DNA of 64,000 nucleotides, from contig CM055273.1 of NCBI GenBank assembly GCA_029237695.1, positions 57,959,968 to 58,023,967 on the forward strand, written 5' to 3'. Below are positions 1 through 9,375 of this stretch, piece by piece. The translations under genes were made by a program, and so were the position numbers. Each line of letters starts with the position of its first letter. The stretch's first letter is position 1. The notes under the pieces are model-generated. The model was not told the origin of the DNA. It searched no databases and saw only the letters and a program-made list of their open reading frames with translations. Origin of the DNA: Conchocele bisecta (lineage: Eukaryota; Mollusca; Bivalvia; Lucinida; Thyasiridae).

Positions 1-45
1 TGAATTAATGTTTATTTTGCCAGAAAATGTCATATCTACAGAATT
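1..45 (-). mobile_element. Family F MITE fragment
   Basis: The window opens inside a fragment whose reverse complement matches the TCTGGCAAAATAAACATT part of family F (described at 3676). Both termini are missing, so only a short internal piece is present. Confidence 0.5.
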
Positions 46-180
46 ACAAACTATCCCCCTATATTATAACCTGGCATGTGGGACCACAGCTTTAAGTGTG
101 TATATTAATCTGGGGTATACTGGTCGCCAACGTCAAAATAAGTTATTGTGCGCCGACTGTCCATACAATAACAAGTTTGC

Positions 181-268
181 AGAAACAACAACAACAACAA
201 CAACAAAATACAACCTTATATCTGCACTGCAATCGATTTCAAATCATCGCAGTCGCAGTCGATTTCAA
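181..268. repeat. (CAA)n microsatellite and short duplication
   Basis: A CAA triplet run at about 184-205 is followed by two near-identical copies of TCGATTTCAAATCA separated by GCAGTC repeats. There is no coding signal. The small reading frames across it are compositional. Confidence 0.7.
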
Positions 269-277
269 ATCACCCAG

Positions 278-492
278 GGGACCGTTTCACTAAACTTCGT
301 ACGACTAAAATGTTCGCAAGTGAAAATTTAGGATCGTCTGGAAATTTCAATTGATGGATTTACATGTATTGAGCATACGCTGCATATGCAGCCTATGCCC
401 ACTAAATGTAAATCCAATAATTGTTTACAAGAAAACATTCTTTTTTGTACTTACGAACATTTTAGTTCTACGAGGTTTAGTGAAATGGGCCC
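278..492. mobile_element. Family B fold-back MITE (Harbinger-like), copy 1
   Basis: This is a nearly complete hairpin element. The ends read GGGACCGTTTCACTAAAC and its complement GTTTAGTGAAA..GGGCCC. The middle is a palindrome around GGCTGCATATGCAGCC-type sequence with arms of TGGATTTACATTTATTGAGC. Flanks are CAG (275-277) and CTG (493-495). Copies elsewhere are flanked by CTG on both sides, a CWG 3-bp target duplication typical of PIF/Harbinger elements. It has no transposase, so it is non-autonomous. Confidence 0.8.
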
Positions 493-535
493 CTGGATTT
501 ACTGGCACAAACTACACAGTGTGCATGTACATGTG

Positions 536-617
536 GTATAGAGCCCCCTGCTGTTCACCCACCCCTAGTGTAACCCCCGGTTACACATTGAGTGGGTGAA
601 CCGTCAGGCGCTCTACA
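536..617. repeat. Small hairpin repeat
   Basis: Inverted arms TAGAGC..CTGTTCACCCA and TGGGTGAAC..GCGCTCTA surround a TAACCCCCGGTTA centre, about 80 bp in all. It is probably a tiny MITE, and I saw no second copy in the window. Confidence 0.5.
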
Positions 618-743
618 ATGCAATATTCAACATTTGCTGCACATGCAGCCTCAACTGTCTATATTAGTGTGTATATTTTGTATATGTATACTAATATACG
701 CGTACATGTGGCCTGCCACTCGACAAATAGTTTTTTTTACTAC

Positions 744-990
744 TTAACCCCTTCATTCCCATGTAACTGGAATGGATTTTGATATGCTAACTTTGCAACC
801 AATCCAACCGTCAGAAAATGATTTTCACACTAGTCCATTTATGAAAAAGGGGTGTTTTTGTTCTCAAAAATATGGAAATTACTTGCAAAAAGTGCAGATC
901 CTGATGAGACGGCTCGTCACGAGCCGGCTCATCTGGATCTACACTTTTTGCCAATACCACTGTACATGCCTGTGGCGTTGAAAGGGTTAA
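744..990. mobile_element. Family K MITE, copy 1
   Basis: The terminal inverted repeat is TTAACCCCTTCA..TGAAAGGGTTAA. Internally there is an AT-rich left half, then a hairpin CAGATCCTGATGAGACGG/CCGGCTCATCTGGATCT centred at about 920. The same layout recurs at 17187 (full) and in pieces at 11925, 32382, 32890 and 41191. It has no coding capacity. Confidence 0.8.
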
Positions 991-1010
991 GTAGCTCTAG
1001 TAATGAAACG

Positions 1011-1178
1011 AAATGAATGGGGTTTAACGTCCCAGCTAAGGTCATATAGGGACGGGACCACATTTTTAGTCTCATCCGACAGACCAGTGGGATGGAAATG
1101 CTACATGTATGAAAGTAGTTTGCAAGCCCGAGTGTAGGTTTTGAACTCATAACCTTAAGTATTAAAGTCCCGTATCCC
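1011..1178 (-). mobile_element. SINE-like repeat, GTTTAACGTCCC type
   Basis: The plus strand shows GGGGTTTAACGTCCCAGC, then AGCTAAGGTCATATAGGGACG, then a tRNA-like box-B relic (complement of GAGTTCAAAACC) near 1135-1150. The tRNA-like head is at the right, so the element runs on the minus strand. A better copy lies at 49895-50080. The right border is blurred by the neighbouring family A copy. Confidence 0.55.
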
Positions 1179-1824
1179 ATTGTGGCTGAGATAATGTAAT
1201 GAATTCCGTATAATAAGTATGCATACTTTTAATTATCAAATATAGGCAGTCGTTAGTTCTATATGAAATAATGCAAATAGAAAAAAATAAATGATTACTC
1301 CCTCAAAGTATACTTAGCTACTGTCTGTTTCACGTTAACCGGCCCACACCCAAAAACTCCTCTTTCTTTTTTACATAAAATCATTTTTGCAATAAAATTT
1401 AGCGATAAGCCATCATTTTGCTTTTCGAAATTCGGTCCTAGAATGAAGTAATAGCCCTAAATGATAAAGGGAATCTCCCATGTTAAAAATGTCACGCGCT
1501 GAGCAGTTTTCGACATTTTCCTATTGTCGAACAGCTTCCTGGATTTCATCATAAACAAACGGCACTAACATCGTCTTTATATGAACAAATCTTACCATTC
1601 TGAAAAAATATAGGCATCCTGCTTCGATTAGTCGGTGTTTGAATATCAATGTCATCAGTAAATTTCTTGAATTTGGTGAAAATAGAAGATGATGTCCGTC
1701 AAATATCTCCAATCTTTGTCGTTACTCCTGACAACAGATGACACCTGAGCGCTGATTGGCTGGAATTCAGTGAAGGCGGCTGTAGATAAGTATGCTTTGC
1801 AATTTTGTTGAAGTCGGCTACTGG
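1179..1824. mobile_element. Family A MITE, copy 1, 5'-truncated and split by a U element
   Basis: This is the right half of a family A element (half of the central palindrome, GCATACTTTTAAT, CCCTCAAAGTATACTTAGCTA). It is interrupted at 1321-1782 and then resumes with GATAAGTATGCTTTGCAA and the GGCTACTGG end. A full family A unit is about 310 bp. Confidence 0.75.
1321..1782. mobile_element. Family U element nested in family A, TA duplication
   Basis: A 462-bp insert begins CTGTCTGTTTCACGTTAACC and sits between TA (1319-1320) and TA (1783-1784). Without it the host family A sequence is continuous (TTAGCTAGATAAG). The same left end occurs at 22442, 34990 and, inverted, near 23600, 42915 and 43136. 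The TA duplication fits a Tc1/mariner-type mechanism. It has no transposase. Confidence 0.75.
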
Positions 1825-1844
1825 TGCCATGCACATATACTACA

Positions 1845-2155
1845 CCAGTAGCCGATTTCACCAACATTGCAAAGTATAATTTTCTAGCAAAGTATACTTT
1901 CAGGGAGTAATCATTTATTTTTCCGGAAATGCATTATTTCATACAGAACTAACGACTGCATATATGTGATGATTAAAAATATGCAGAATTATTATACTGC
2001 ATTTATTACATTATCACAGCCATTTTGGCTGTGATAATATAATAAATTCAGTATAATAAAAATTAATAAATGTATCCTTAAATTGAAAATTTCTCCCTCA
2101 AAGTATACTTTGCTAGATAAGTATACTTTGCAATGTTGGTGAAATAGGCTACTGA
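1845..2155. mobile_element. Family A MITE, copy 2 (reference copy)
   Basis: This is an intact copy of about 310 bp. Ends are CCAGTAGCCGATTTCACC and GGTGAAATAGGCTACTG. Subterminal repeats of AAGTATACTTTG follow on both sides, with AGGGAGTAATCATTTATT inside them. The centre is a near-perfect palindrome of about 66 bp (ATACTGAATTTATTACATT around ACAGCCATTTTGGCTGT). Transcripts would fold into one long hairpin. Confidence 0.85.
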
Positions 2156-2368
2156 TAAGCGAATCGTATAAGAGGATCGGGACTTCCGCTGGATTCAAAT
2201 GACATAAAACCCCTTTTCTCAGCCGAGGCCCAATTTAATAACAATGAGAACGGAATGTAAATACATGTAAATACAAGAATATAAATGGTAGATTTCCATG
2301 TGAGATTGTATAATAGCAGATCAATTATTGTAAGTTTGTGTGGAAAACTGGAAATTGGGTCACAACAG
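2156..2368. other. Unassigned spacer
   Basis: I found no gene, repeat family or clear motif between two family A copies. Confidence 0.4.
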
Positions 2369-2757
2369 CTGTAGCCGATTTCACCAAAATTGCAAAGCAT
2401 ACTTATCTAGCAAAGTATACTTTGAGGGAGTAATAATTTATTTTTCCTGAAATGCATTATGTCATATAGAACTAACGACTGTCTATACTTGATGATTAAA
2501 AGTATGCAGAATTATTATACTGACTGTATTACATTATCACAGCCAAAATGGCTGTGATAATGTAATAAATTCAGTATAACAAAAATAATTAATTTATCCT
2601 AAAATTGAAAATTATTATACTGAATTATCATTTTTGATAATGTAATAAATTCCGTATAATAAAAATTAATAAATTTATCCTTGAATTGAAAATGTCTCCC
2701 TCAAAGTATACTTTGCTAGATAAGTATACTTTGCAATGTTGGTGAAATAGGCTACAG
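2369..2757. mobile_element. Family A MITE, copy 3 with doubled palindrome
   Basis: The ends are degraded (CTGTAGCCG / GGCTACAG). The central region holds one complete palindrome (about 2512-2580) and a second partial one (about 2612-2660), so it is longer than copy 2. Copy 8 at 63540 shows the same doubling. Confidence 0.8.
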
Positions 2758-2920
2758 ATGTTGAAATGAGACTCAAAATACCAATGTATAACCAGGTACT
2801 ATGAAATATGTACATCCTGTATATGTGGCTGTGCCTGGAGAAATGATATATACAATGTAAAGCCGCTAAATCTAAAAACAAATCAAAATCTTTCCGCAAT
2901 AATACAATATGTTCAACAAT

Positions 2921-3082
2921 TCTGCAAACAAACAGGAACCCACCTTTCCGAGGTTTCGGCACAAGTTCCTTTATCACGGAATTAGTTTCTACTGCAACTT
3001 AGCGTTCAGTAGAAACTAATTCCTTGATAAATGCCTTGTGCCGAAACGTCGGAAAAGTGGATTCGTGTTTTTTTGCAGAAAT
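2921..3082. repeat. Long inverted repeat, about 74-bp arms
   Basis: Left arm TTCTGCAAACAAACAGGAAC..GGAATTAGTTTCTACT (2921-2995) pairs with right arm AGTAGAAACTAATTCC..TTTTTTTGCAGAA (3009-3082) around a 13-base loop. It lies between the two halves of an L-type MITE (GTGGCTGTG at about 2826, GCTGTGACT at 3101), so it may be a hairpin inserted in it. Confidence 0.75.
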
Positions 3083-3095
3083 GGTGAAACAATTA

Positions 3096-3325
3096 ATTGT
3101 TGCTGTGACTGTAGACATGGTGGTTATGGGTTTTACGAACAGTGTATATCCAGATCAGCCTGTACATCCGTCGATCAGGATCTGTACTGTTCTGTTCGCC
3201 ATTCCATCAATGAAACACCCGTCAGGTTCTAACAAGAAATATAGATCTGTTATCAGCTATTCAATCAGGAGATACACAGGTCACACATCTCATAAGCCCC
3301 ATTTCTCTGGTCACAGCCACTTACA
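3096..3325. mobile_element. Family L MITE
   Basis: The right half reads TATGGGTTTTACGAAC..GATCAGGATCTGTACTG and ends CCCCATTTCTCTGGTCACAGCCAC. The family's ends are TGGCTGTGACTGGAGAAAT and its complement. Its core is the hairpin GTAGATCCAGATCAGCCTG..CTGATCAGGATCTGCAC. The most compact copy is at 31481. Confidence 0.7.
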
Positions 3326-3336
3326 TGTTGATATAT

Positions 3337-3600
3337 TATCCCGTCAACACAGTGCGTATGTGCCGTGAAACACGGTGCCGTGAAACATTTTTGATATCCA
3401 GTCAATACAATTTTTGCATTTTACAGCCATTTGTAGGTGTTGACGGGATAAATAGAATAGTAGGTTAGTGCAGTGAATGGAAAAAAATATCTGGCGCGGC
3501 ACGGAAACGGGTTGTGCTCGGCAGAACCTCGCCCATCCCGTTTCCTAAGCCTTGCCAGATATTTTTCCCCATTCACGGCACTAACCTACTATTCTCTATA
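3337..3600. mobile_element. Family D composite fold-back element, copy 1
   Basis: There are two hairpin modules. Module 2 (3337-3450) has TATCCCGTCAACAC ends around GTGAAACACGGTGCCGTG. Module 1 (3454-3600) has AGAATAGTAGGTTAGTGC arms around CGGGTTGTGCTCGGCAG. The two occur side by side at 26091, 51110 and 61402, so they behave as one element of about 264 bp. Confidence 0.8.
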
Positions 3601-3675
3601 ACTGCATAGCAACATACCGGTTACATGTAAGTCTATCGTGAGTGTAACTTAGTGTACGCTTAACCAATCAGGCCT

Positions 3676-4238
3676 TTAAAGGTGCATGCCCACTCAGTAG
3701 GCACACATTGTTCTTTATATCTGGCAAAATAAACATTCATTCACAATTACCCCACGTATTGAACTGTTTGTGCCTACTGAGTGGGCATGTACATGCCCAC
3801 TCAGTAGGCACAACATTTTCTTTATATCAGAGACATTATCTGAGACTTTTTCTGGCAAAACAAACAATCATTCATCATTACCCTACGTATTGATTGACAG
3901 TATTACACATTTTATATCTGACGTAAATTTCAGGGGCGATAACCGTGTTTCCTTAACATGTTTACGGACATTACTATTTAATCTCTGTATTTACTTTTTG
4001 ATGTGCAATGTTCATACTTTATAATATGTCGAAAATATTATTTTCTCAGGTGACGCATTTAATTAGTATAAATAATTACAAAATAGCATGCCTCATTTGT
4101 ATATGAACATAGCCTGATACCAGCGCGCGTCAGTCAGTAAAATAACTATTGCTAAATGAGAATGTTAGAATTGTTGGAATAGTGACACAATTCCTATAAA
4201 GAATATGGTATGCCTACTGAGTGGGCATGCACCTTTAA
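3676..4238. mobile_element. Family F MITE, copy 1, fused mini plus full copy
   Basis: The ends are TTAAAGGTGCATGCCCACTC and GAGTGGGCATGCACCTTTAA, with TTAA at both borders. A 117-bp internally deleted copy (3676-3792) runs directly into a full copy (3787-4238) through the shared palindrome GTGGGCATGTACATGCCCAC. The full copy carries the family interior (GATAACCGTGTTTCCTTAA, CTCATTTG..ATGAACATAGCCTGATACC). Confidence 0.8.
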
Positions 4239-4488
4239 CATGCCATATAAACTCATATTGTTACATGACTGCCGTTTGTTCGACACCGCTCACAGCCATG
4301 TTCAAACGTACAGCGCTTGCTGTTTGACTATGGTTGCATACAATACACAGTCCGGGGCCAAGCCAACACCTATGTAATGCACGTGTCTCATGACGTTACT
4401 AGAACGCGCCATTGCGTCATCACAACAGTTGATGCGGCCGCATCACACGACGTATACTTCGGCCCCGGAATATGTATGTGTACACTCA
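4239..4488. other. Unassigned spacer
   Basis: The CpG content is higher than in the neighbours (GATGCGGCCGCATC palindrome near 4433, TGACGTTA and TGCGTCA sites). I see no open frame with coding character. Confidence 0.35.
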
Positions 4489-4712
4489 GGGCCCGGTTGC
4501 TCAAAATATCCGTTAGCTTAACGGACTGTTAAATCCTTAACTGAATGGTTAAAATCTCTGTTTTAACAGAGATTTTAACCATTCAGTTAAGGATTTAACA
4601 GTCCGTTAAGCTAACTGATGTTTTGAGCAAAATCTCTGTACAGAGATTTTAACCATTCAGTTAAGGATTTAACAGTCCGTTAAGCTAACTGATGTTTTGA
4701 GCAACCGGGCCC
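4489..4712. mobile_element. Family C fold-back element with a duplicated arm
   Basis: The end GGGCCCGGTTGCTCAAAA is matched by TTTTGAGCAACCGGGCCC. The left arm and first right arm meet at CTCTGTTTTAACAGAG. A second full copy of the right arm follows after CTCTGTACAGAG, giving three arms instead of two. CAG flanks both sides, again a CWG 3-bp duplication, so it is probably Harbinger-like. Confidence 0.8.
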
Positions 4713-4811
4713 AGGTGTTTAAATGTAGCAGATTATCAAAGTTCCAAAAGTACTGCATATATGCTCAAATTGCATGCTATTTCCGACGGAAATGTAACAA
4801 TAGCGACAATA

Positions 4812-4948
4812 ACTCGGGAACTGTTTGAACCCGCGGCCTACGGCCTTGGGATTCAAACAGTCCCCTCGTACCACGGCAGACGTTTACCCACGGCTGAACA
4901 TTGTCGAACCTTATAATAAACATGAATATTCTTTATTATAAGGAATGA
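4812..4948. repeat. Two short hairpins
   Basis: GGGAACTGTTTGAACCCGCG pairs with the GGGATTCAAACAGTCCCC arm around GGCCTACGGCC (about 4812-4866). Then CCTTATAATAAA pairs with TTTATTATAAGG (about 4910-4945). These are likely small fold-back repeats. Confidence 0.55.
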
Positions 4949-5014
4949 AATATATCTAATTTCCTAAATATAATATATGGAATTCGAATACAATACAATA
5001 CATGAACGCATCAC

Positions 5015-5400
5015 TATGGAAGCGTCCTTGTGCCAATGCTAACATATGTTTATCTCCTAATTAGGATTTACTACCTCCTAATTACTTAAAAATAACTAAT
5101 TAGGTCTTAGTATCTCATAATTAGGACTTATTATCTGTGTCAATGCTAAAAAATGTTTTATCTCCTAATTAGGAGATACTAAGTCCTAATTAGTCCTAAT
5201 TAGGATATAGTAAGTCCTAATTAGCAAATCCTAATTAGGAGATAGTAAGTAGGTATTTACTATCTCCTAATTAGGACTTCGTATATCCGAATTAGGATAT
5301 ACTAAGTCCTAATTAGGAGATAATATCTTCTAAATAGGAATTAGTATCTCCTAATTAGGAGATAAATATATGTTAGAATTGGCACAAGGACGCTTCCATA
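5015..5400. mobile_element. Family N MITE with AATTA-rich core and 6-bp duplication
   Basis: Terminal inverted repeats of about 45 bp start TATGGAAGCGTCCTTGTGCC and end with the complement, flanked by CATCAC at 5009-5014 and 5401-5406. Between them about 14 AATTA cores, mostly TCCTAATTAGGA, are spaced irregularly together with a partial internal copy of the subterminal sequence near 5140-5165. There is no open frame. Confidence 0.85.
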
Positions 5401-5639
5401 CATCACATTATAGTATCACATACTGTTGCTGATTGAGGTGCTTATTCTGGGCGACATGTGGACAAAATGGGACTTTCAACATTTGCGACGAATGTAGAAC
5501 CTGATCGTCATGTGCACAGTCGAATTCCAATGGAAGGATATTTCGCTACACTTTGCAACATTTTGGGTCTACACTGGTTACAAACGTCGTAAGTCCTTCT
5601 GTCAGCGGACGCCGAAGTGTCATCAACAATTTATGTTTT

Positions 5640-5745
5640 GTTTGTTGTGGTTTAACGGCCGGGTCAATAGGTTTAGTACTAAATCCAATATATTACCTGT
5701 ACAAATGGGGGCGGGGGTCCCAACATCAGAACTGAATATTTACAA
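5640..5745 (-). mobile_element. SINE fragment, left part, interrupted by element G1
   Basis: The plus strand reads GGTTTAACGGCC..AGTACTAAATCC..AACTGAATATTTACAAT, the tail-side part of the dispersed SINE seen most fully at 55319 and 58395. The matching remainder (GCAGTAGGATCAGTGATAAT) resumes at about 8000, beyond element G1. Confidence 0.6.
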
Positions 5746-5929
5746 TAACAAGAAACGAGGCAAAGCCACGAAGGCCAGGTTTTTTCCAAGCATAGACACT
5801 TGGATAACATAATTATACCCACTTTTTGTAGACTAGATGGCCGTGGCCTGCATGTCGCGCCTTGGGGCGAGGCATGGACACTAAAAAAATAGATATAGTA
5901 GATGGAAAAACTTTAACCAAAAAACTTTA

Positions 5930-7300
5930 ACCGGACACACGGACGAACGGACGGACGTATGCCAAAATGCTGACGATATCGCGCTTTCCGCAAGCAGGTG
6001 TGACAATGATGATAAACACCCATGTGAAGTATCAAGGTATTGGGTGAAGCAGTTGCAGAGATATAGTACACGAAAAAAACTTTAACAAAAAAATTCAAAG
6101 TAATTTGACCTTGACATTGGGCACAGGATCGAGCTTTCCGCAAGCAGGTGCGACAATGATGATAAACACCCATGTGAAGTATCAAGGTATTGGGTGAAGC
6201 AGTTGCAGAGATATAGTACACGAACAAACTTTAACAAAAAAAATCAAAGTAATTTGAACTTGACATAGGGCACAGGATCGCGCTTTCCGCAAGCAGGTGC
6301 GACAATGATGATAAACACCCATGTGAAGTATCAAGGTATTGGGTGAAGCAGTTGCAGAGATATAGTACACGAAAAAACTTTAACAAAAAAATTCAAAGTA
6401 ATTTGACCTTGACATTGGGCACAGGATCGCGCTTTCCGCAAGCAGGTGCAACAATGATGATAAACACCCATGTGAAGTATCAAGGTATTGGGTGAAGCAG
6501 TTGCAGAGATATAGTACACGAAAAAACATAAACAAAAAAATTCAAAGTAATTTGACCTTGACATTGGGCACAGGATCGCGCTTTCCGCAAGCAGGTGGCG
6601 ACAATGATGATAAGCACCCAAGTCATGTGAAGTATCAAGGTATTGGGTGAAGCAGTTGCAGAGATATAGTTACACGAAAAACTTTAACAAAAAAATTCAA
6701 AAGTAATTTGACCTTGACATTGGGCACAAGGATCGCGCTTTCCGCAAGAAGGTGCGACAAAATGATGATAAAACACCCATGTGAAGTATCAAGGTATTGG
6801 GTGAAGCAGTTGCAGAGATATAGTACACGAACAAACTTTAACAAAAAAAATCAAAGTAATTGACCTTGACATTGGGCACAGGATCGCGCTTTCCGCAAGC
6901 AGGTGCGACAATGATGATAAACACCCATGTGAAGTATCAAGGTATTGGGTGAAGCAGTTGCAAGAGATATAGTACACGAAAAAACTTTAACAAAACAATT
7001 CAAAGTAATTTGACCTATTGACATTGGGCACAGGATCGCGCTTTCCGCAAGAAGGTGCGACAATGATGATAAACACCATGTGAAGTATCAAGGTATTGGG
7101 TGAATGCAGTTGCAGAGATATAGTACACGAAAAAACTTTAACAAAAAGATTAAAAGTAATTTGACCTTGACATTGGGCACAGGGGCCGCACGGTTGGGTG
7201 TTAGAATGAAAATATGGATGATGATAAACACCCATGTGAAGTTTCAAGGTAATGGGCGAAGCAGTTGCAGAGATATAGTATAACGAAAAAGTTTTAACCA
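5930..7300. repeat. 150-bp tandem array, about 9 monomers
   Basis: The marker CGCTTTCCGCAAG recurs at 5981, 6131 (variant), 6280, 6429, 6579, 6735, 6886 and 7039, spacing 149-156, followed by one diverged monomer. Each monomer contains TTTGACCTTGACATTGGGC and GTTGCAGAGATATAGTACAC. The minus strand stays open for most of a monomer, but frames shift between monomers, so it is not a repetitive protein. Confidence 0.9.
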
Positions 7301-7324
7301 AACAACTCTAACAGACGTACGTTA

Positions 7325-7890
7325 AAAAGTTAACGTTGAAAATGGCTAAGTCAATTACGTAGAAATAATAGGTTAAGGTAAAAAAATGGTCACATGTTGG
7401 ATAGTTGTATGTGGTAGGCACCCCTTGGTTATGAAGCTGTGAAAGTTTGGTGGTCCTAGGTGGTACAGTACCAAAGAAATGGACTTAAATACGAAAACTT
7501 AACATTGTAAACGCGAAAACTTAACATTGAAAATGGCTAAGTCGACTTCGCGGAAAAAATGGGTGAGGTTAAAAAAAAGAGTAACATGTTGGATAGTGAT
7601 ATGTGGTGGGTACCCCTTGGTTATGAAGCTGTGAAAGTTTGGTGGTCCTAGGTGGTACAGTACAAAAGAAATGGACTTAAACACGAAAACTTAACATTGC
7701 AAACGCGAAAACTTAACATTGAAAACGGCTAAGTCGACTACGCGGAAAAAATGGGTGAAGTTAAAAAAAAAGTAACATGTTGGATAGTGATATGTGGTGG
7801 GCACCCCTTGATTATGAAGCTGTGAAAGTTTGGTGGTCCTAGGTGGTACAGTAACAAAGAAATGGACTCAAACACGAAAACTTAACATTG
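7325..7890. repeat. 192-bp tandem array, 3 monomers
   Basis: Monomers begin near 7330, 7523 and 7715. Each carries GGCTAAGTCGACTACGCGG-type sequence, ATGTTGGATAGTGATATG and GGTGGTCCTAGGTGGTACAG. The same array with three monomers is at 21412-21965. Confidence 0.9.
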
Positions 7891-7894
7891 ATTG

Positions 7895-7950
7895 TGGACG
7901 CCGCCCGCCCGCCCGCCGCCCGCCGCCCGCCGCCCGCCCGCCCGGCTTTC
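7895..7950. repeat. (CCGCC)n GC-rich tract
   Basis: This is a run of GCCGCCC units at the right shoulder of G1, much richer in GC than its surroundings. G2 has a shorter version at about 21979-22015. Confidence 0.8.
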
Positions 7951-7998
7951 GCCAATCCAATAGCCTGGATTTTTTTTCCAAAAACCTGGCTAAAAAAC

Positions 7999-8170
7999 AG
8001 TAGGATCAGTGATAATCTTACTGCTTTTATAATGGGCAATAACCCAATTCAACTCCCAGGTATTAAAAGAGTCAAAGATAAAAAAAGTACCTGAGGGCCA
8101 AAACGAGGGAAATAGTGATTCCTATAAGGAGGAACCCCTACCGTTAATTTAATCCGCCGAGTTCGCCCGA
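7999..8170 (-). mobile_element. SINE fragment, head-side part
   Basis: The plus strand shows TAGGATCAGTGATAATCTTAC, CCTGAGGGCCAAAACGAG and TCCTATAAGGAGGAACCCC. It continues the SINE begun at 5640. Compared with the uninterrupted copy at 9601, the piece between ATTTACAAT and the GCAGTAGGATC block is absent, so G1 insertion went with a deletion or replaced it. Confidence 0.6.
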
Positions 8171-8331
8171 CCAACCACCCACTCAACAATGTATTATATC
8201 TTTACGTGACTAAACAATTAACTAAGTTATTATGATCTGTGGCTATAGCTCCGCCTCAACCAATCAAACTTCCTTATTTCGAGAATGTGAACCAAATAAT
8301 GTTCGTGTTTTAAGAACCTATCACTGTCTTC

Positions 8332-8430
8332 AGTTTGTTTGTTTGTTTAATGGTGTTTAACAGCCTATCAACAGCTTTTAAAGCCGGGCCGACGGGTTCG
8401 ATCCCGCATTCAACCTGCTGCAATGGGTGG
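8332..8430 (-). mobile_element. SINE tail fragment
   Basis: The GTTTGTTTGTTTG tail is followed by TGGTGTTTAACAGCCTATC and a box-like GGGTTCGATCCCGC. Only about 100 bp is recognisable. Confidence 0.5.
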
Positions 8431-8671
8431 ATGTTAGAATGGGGGTGTTACGTGTCTAATTCACGAGAGTTTCACCGCTACCCACCGGGCGGGGAAGATA
8501 TTGATGTGTGCATTATAACCGAGGGTCCTGAAACCAAATACAATATATATACAAAACAACGTGTACAATAACACATATCGCTTTGATAGTAAATAAGGCA
8601 AAACTGCAAAAATCTAACTCCAAAAGGGGAAGATAATCCAGTGTCAAATCAGCAAACTTGTTGATTTTCAC

Positions 8672-8920
8672 GTCGAAAAGGGGGAGATAATCCATGACTC
8701 GGGGGTAGAATCAAACATTCACATAAACTTGGCGCATCTGCTCATCATAAGGAAGCTACATACGATGTTTTTCAGATGTGTAAATATTAGGGTTTAAACG
8801 TGTTACGAGTTACAAGCCAAAATTGGAAAATTCTAAGTCGAAAAGGTGGAGATAATCCATGACCCGGAGGTCGAATCAAACATCGAAATAAACGTTGCGC
8901 ATCTATTCATCATAAGGAAT
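8672..8920. repeat. Direct repeat, about 83 bp, two copies
   Basis: A block starting GTCGAAAAGGGGGAGATAAT and ending CATCATAAGGAA occurs at about 8672-8753 and again at 8838-8918 with roughly 85 percent identity by eye. A third partial hit on GGGGAAGATAATCCA is at 8625. Confidence 0.75.
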
Positions 8921-8935
8921 CGACACACCAAGTGT

Positions 8936-9215
8936 CAGTAGCCAATTTCATCAAAATTGCAAAGTATACTTATCTAGCAAAGTATACTTTGAGGGAGTAA
9001 TCATTTATTTTTCCCGAAATGCATTATTTCATAGAACCACCGACTGCATATATTTCATGATTAAAAGTATGCAGAATTATTATACTGAATGTATTACATT
9101 ATCACAGCCAAAATGGCTGTGATAATGTAATAAATTCAGTATAATAAACATTAAAAAAATTATCCTTAAATTGAAATTTGCTAGATAAGTATACTTTGCA
9201 ATGTTGGTGAAATAG
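8936..9215. mobile_element. Family A MITE, copy 4
   Basis: The copy is complete on the left (CAGTAGCCAATTTCATC). About 25 bp of the right subterminal region is lost, and it ends GGTGAAATAG. The central palindrome is intact at about 9080-9145. Confidence 0.8.
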
Positions 9216-9217
9216 TT

Positions 9218-9345
9218 GGCGATAAAAAATTACAATTTTCGAAAAAAATACATTGTACGGTTGAAACATTTTACAAGTTACAGGGTTGATGACGAACGGA
9301 CGGACGGACGGACGAGCGGACGAGCGGACGAGGGTAACGCTAAAT
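9218..9345. repeat. Half of hairpin W, then GACG microsatellite
   Basis: GATAAAAAATTACAATTTTC matches one arm of the small hairpin seen whole at 48091. Then GACGAACGGACGGACGG.. and GAGCGGAC repeats run at 9288-9330, followed by TACCCATCCACCATGGTGG. It resembles the microsatellite shoulder of the G and I elements. Confidence 0.5.
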
Positions 9346-9375
9346 ACCCATCCACCATGGTGGTGGAGCAAAGAT

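Larger units (their letters stand above)
5746..7998. mobile_element. Element G1: satellite-bearing Helitron/Helentron-like unit
   Basis: It starts AACAAGAAACGAGGCAAAGC and ends at CCTGGCTAAAAA, with a near-terminal hairpin (TAGCCTGG..CCTGGCTA). Inside are an ACGG microsatellite at 5935-5958, a 150-bp tandem array, a 192-bp tandem array and a CCGCC run. A shorter copy lies at 20893-22065 in the same order. This left block, microsatellite, tandem core, right block layout is that of bivalve pearl/CvA-type and Helentron-associated elements. Family assignment is inference. Confidence 0.65.

Noticed and set aside
2675..2977. A 100-residue minus-strand frame
   Set aside because: It crosses a family A end and one arm of the 2921-3082 inverted repeat. 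The composition follows the repeats.
5015..5400. CRISPR-like array
   Set aside because: The repeats are short, palindromic and irregularly spaced, with no unique spacers, and sit in a terminal-inverted-repeat element of a eukaryotic genome.
5913..7301. A series of minus-strand frames with a repeated YYISATASPNTL-type peptide, which look like a repeat protein
   Set aside because: They are translations of the 150-bp satellite. Monomer lengths vary (149 to 156), so the frame is broken between most units.
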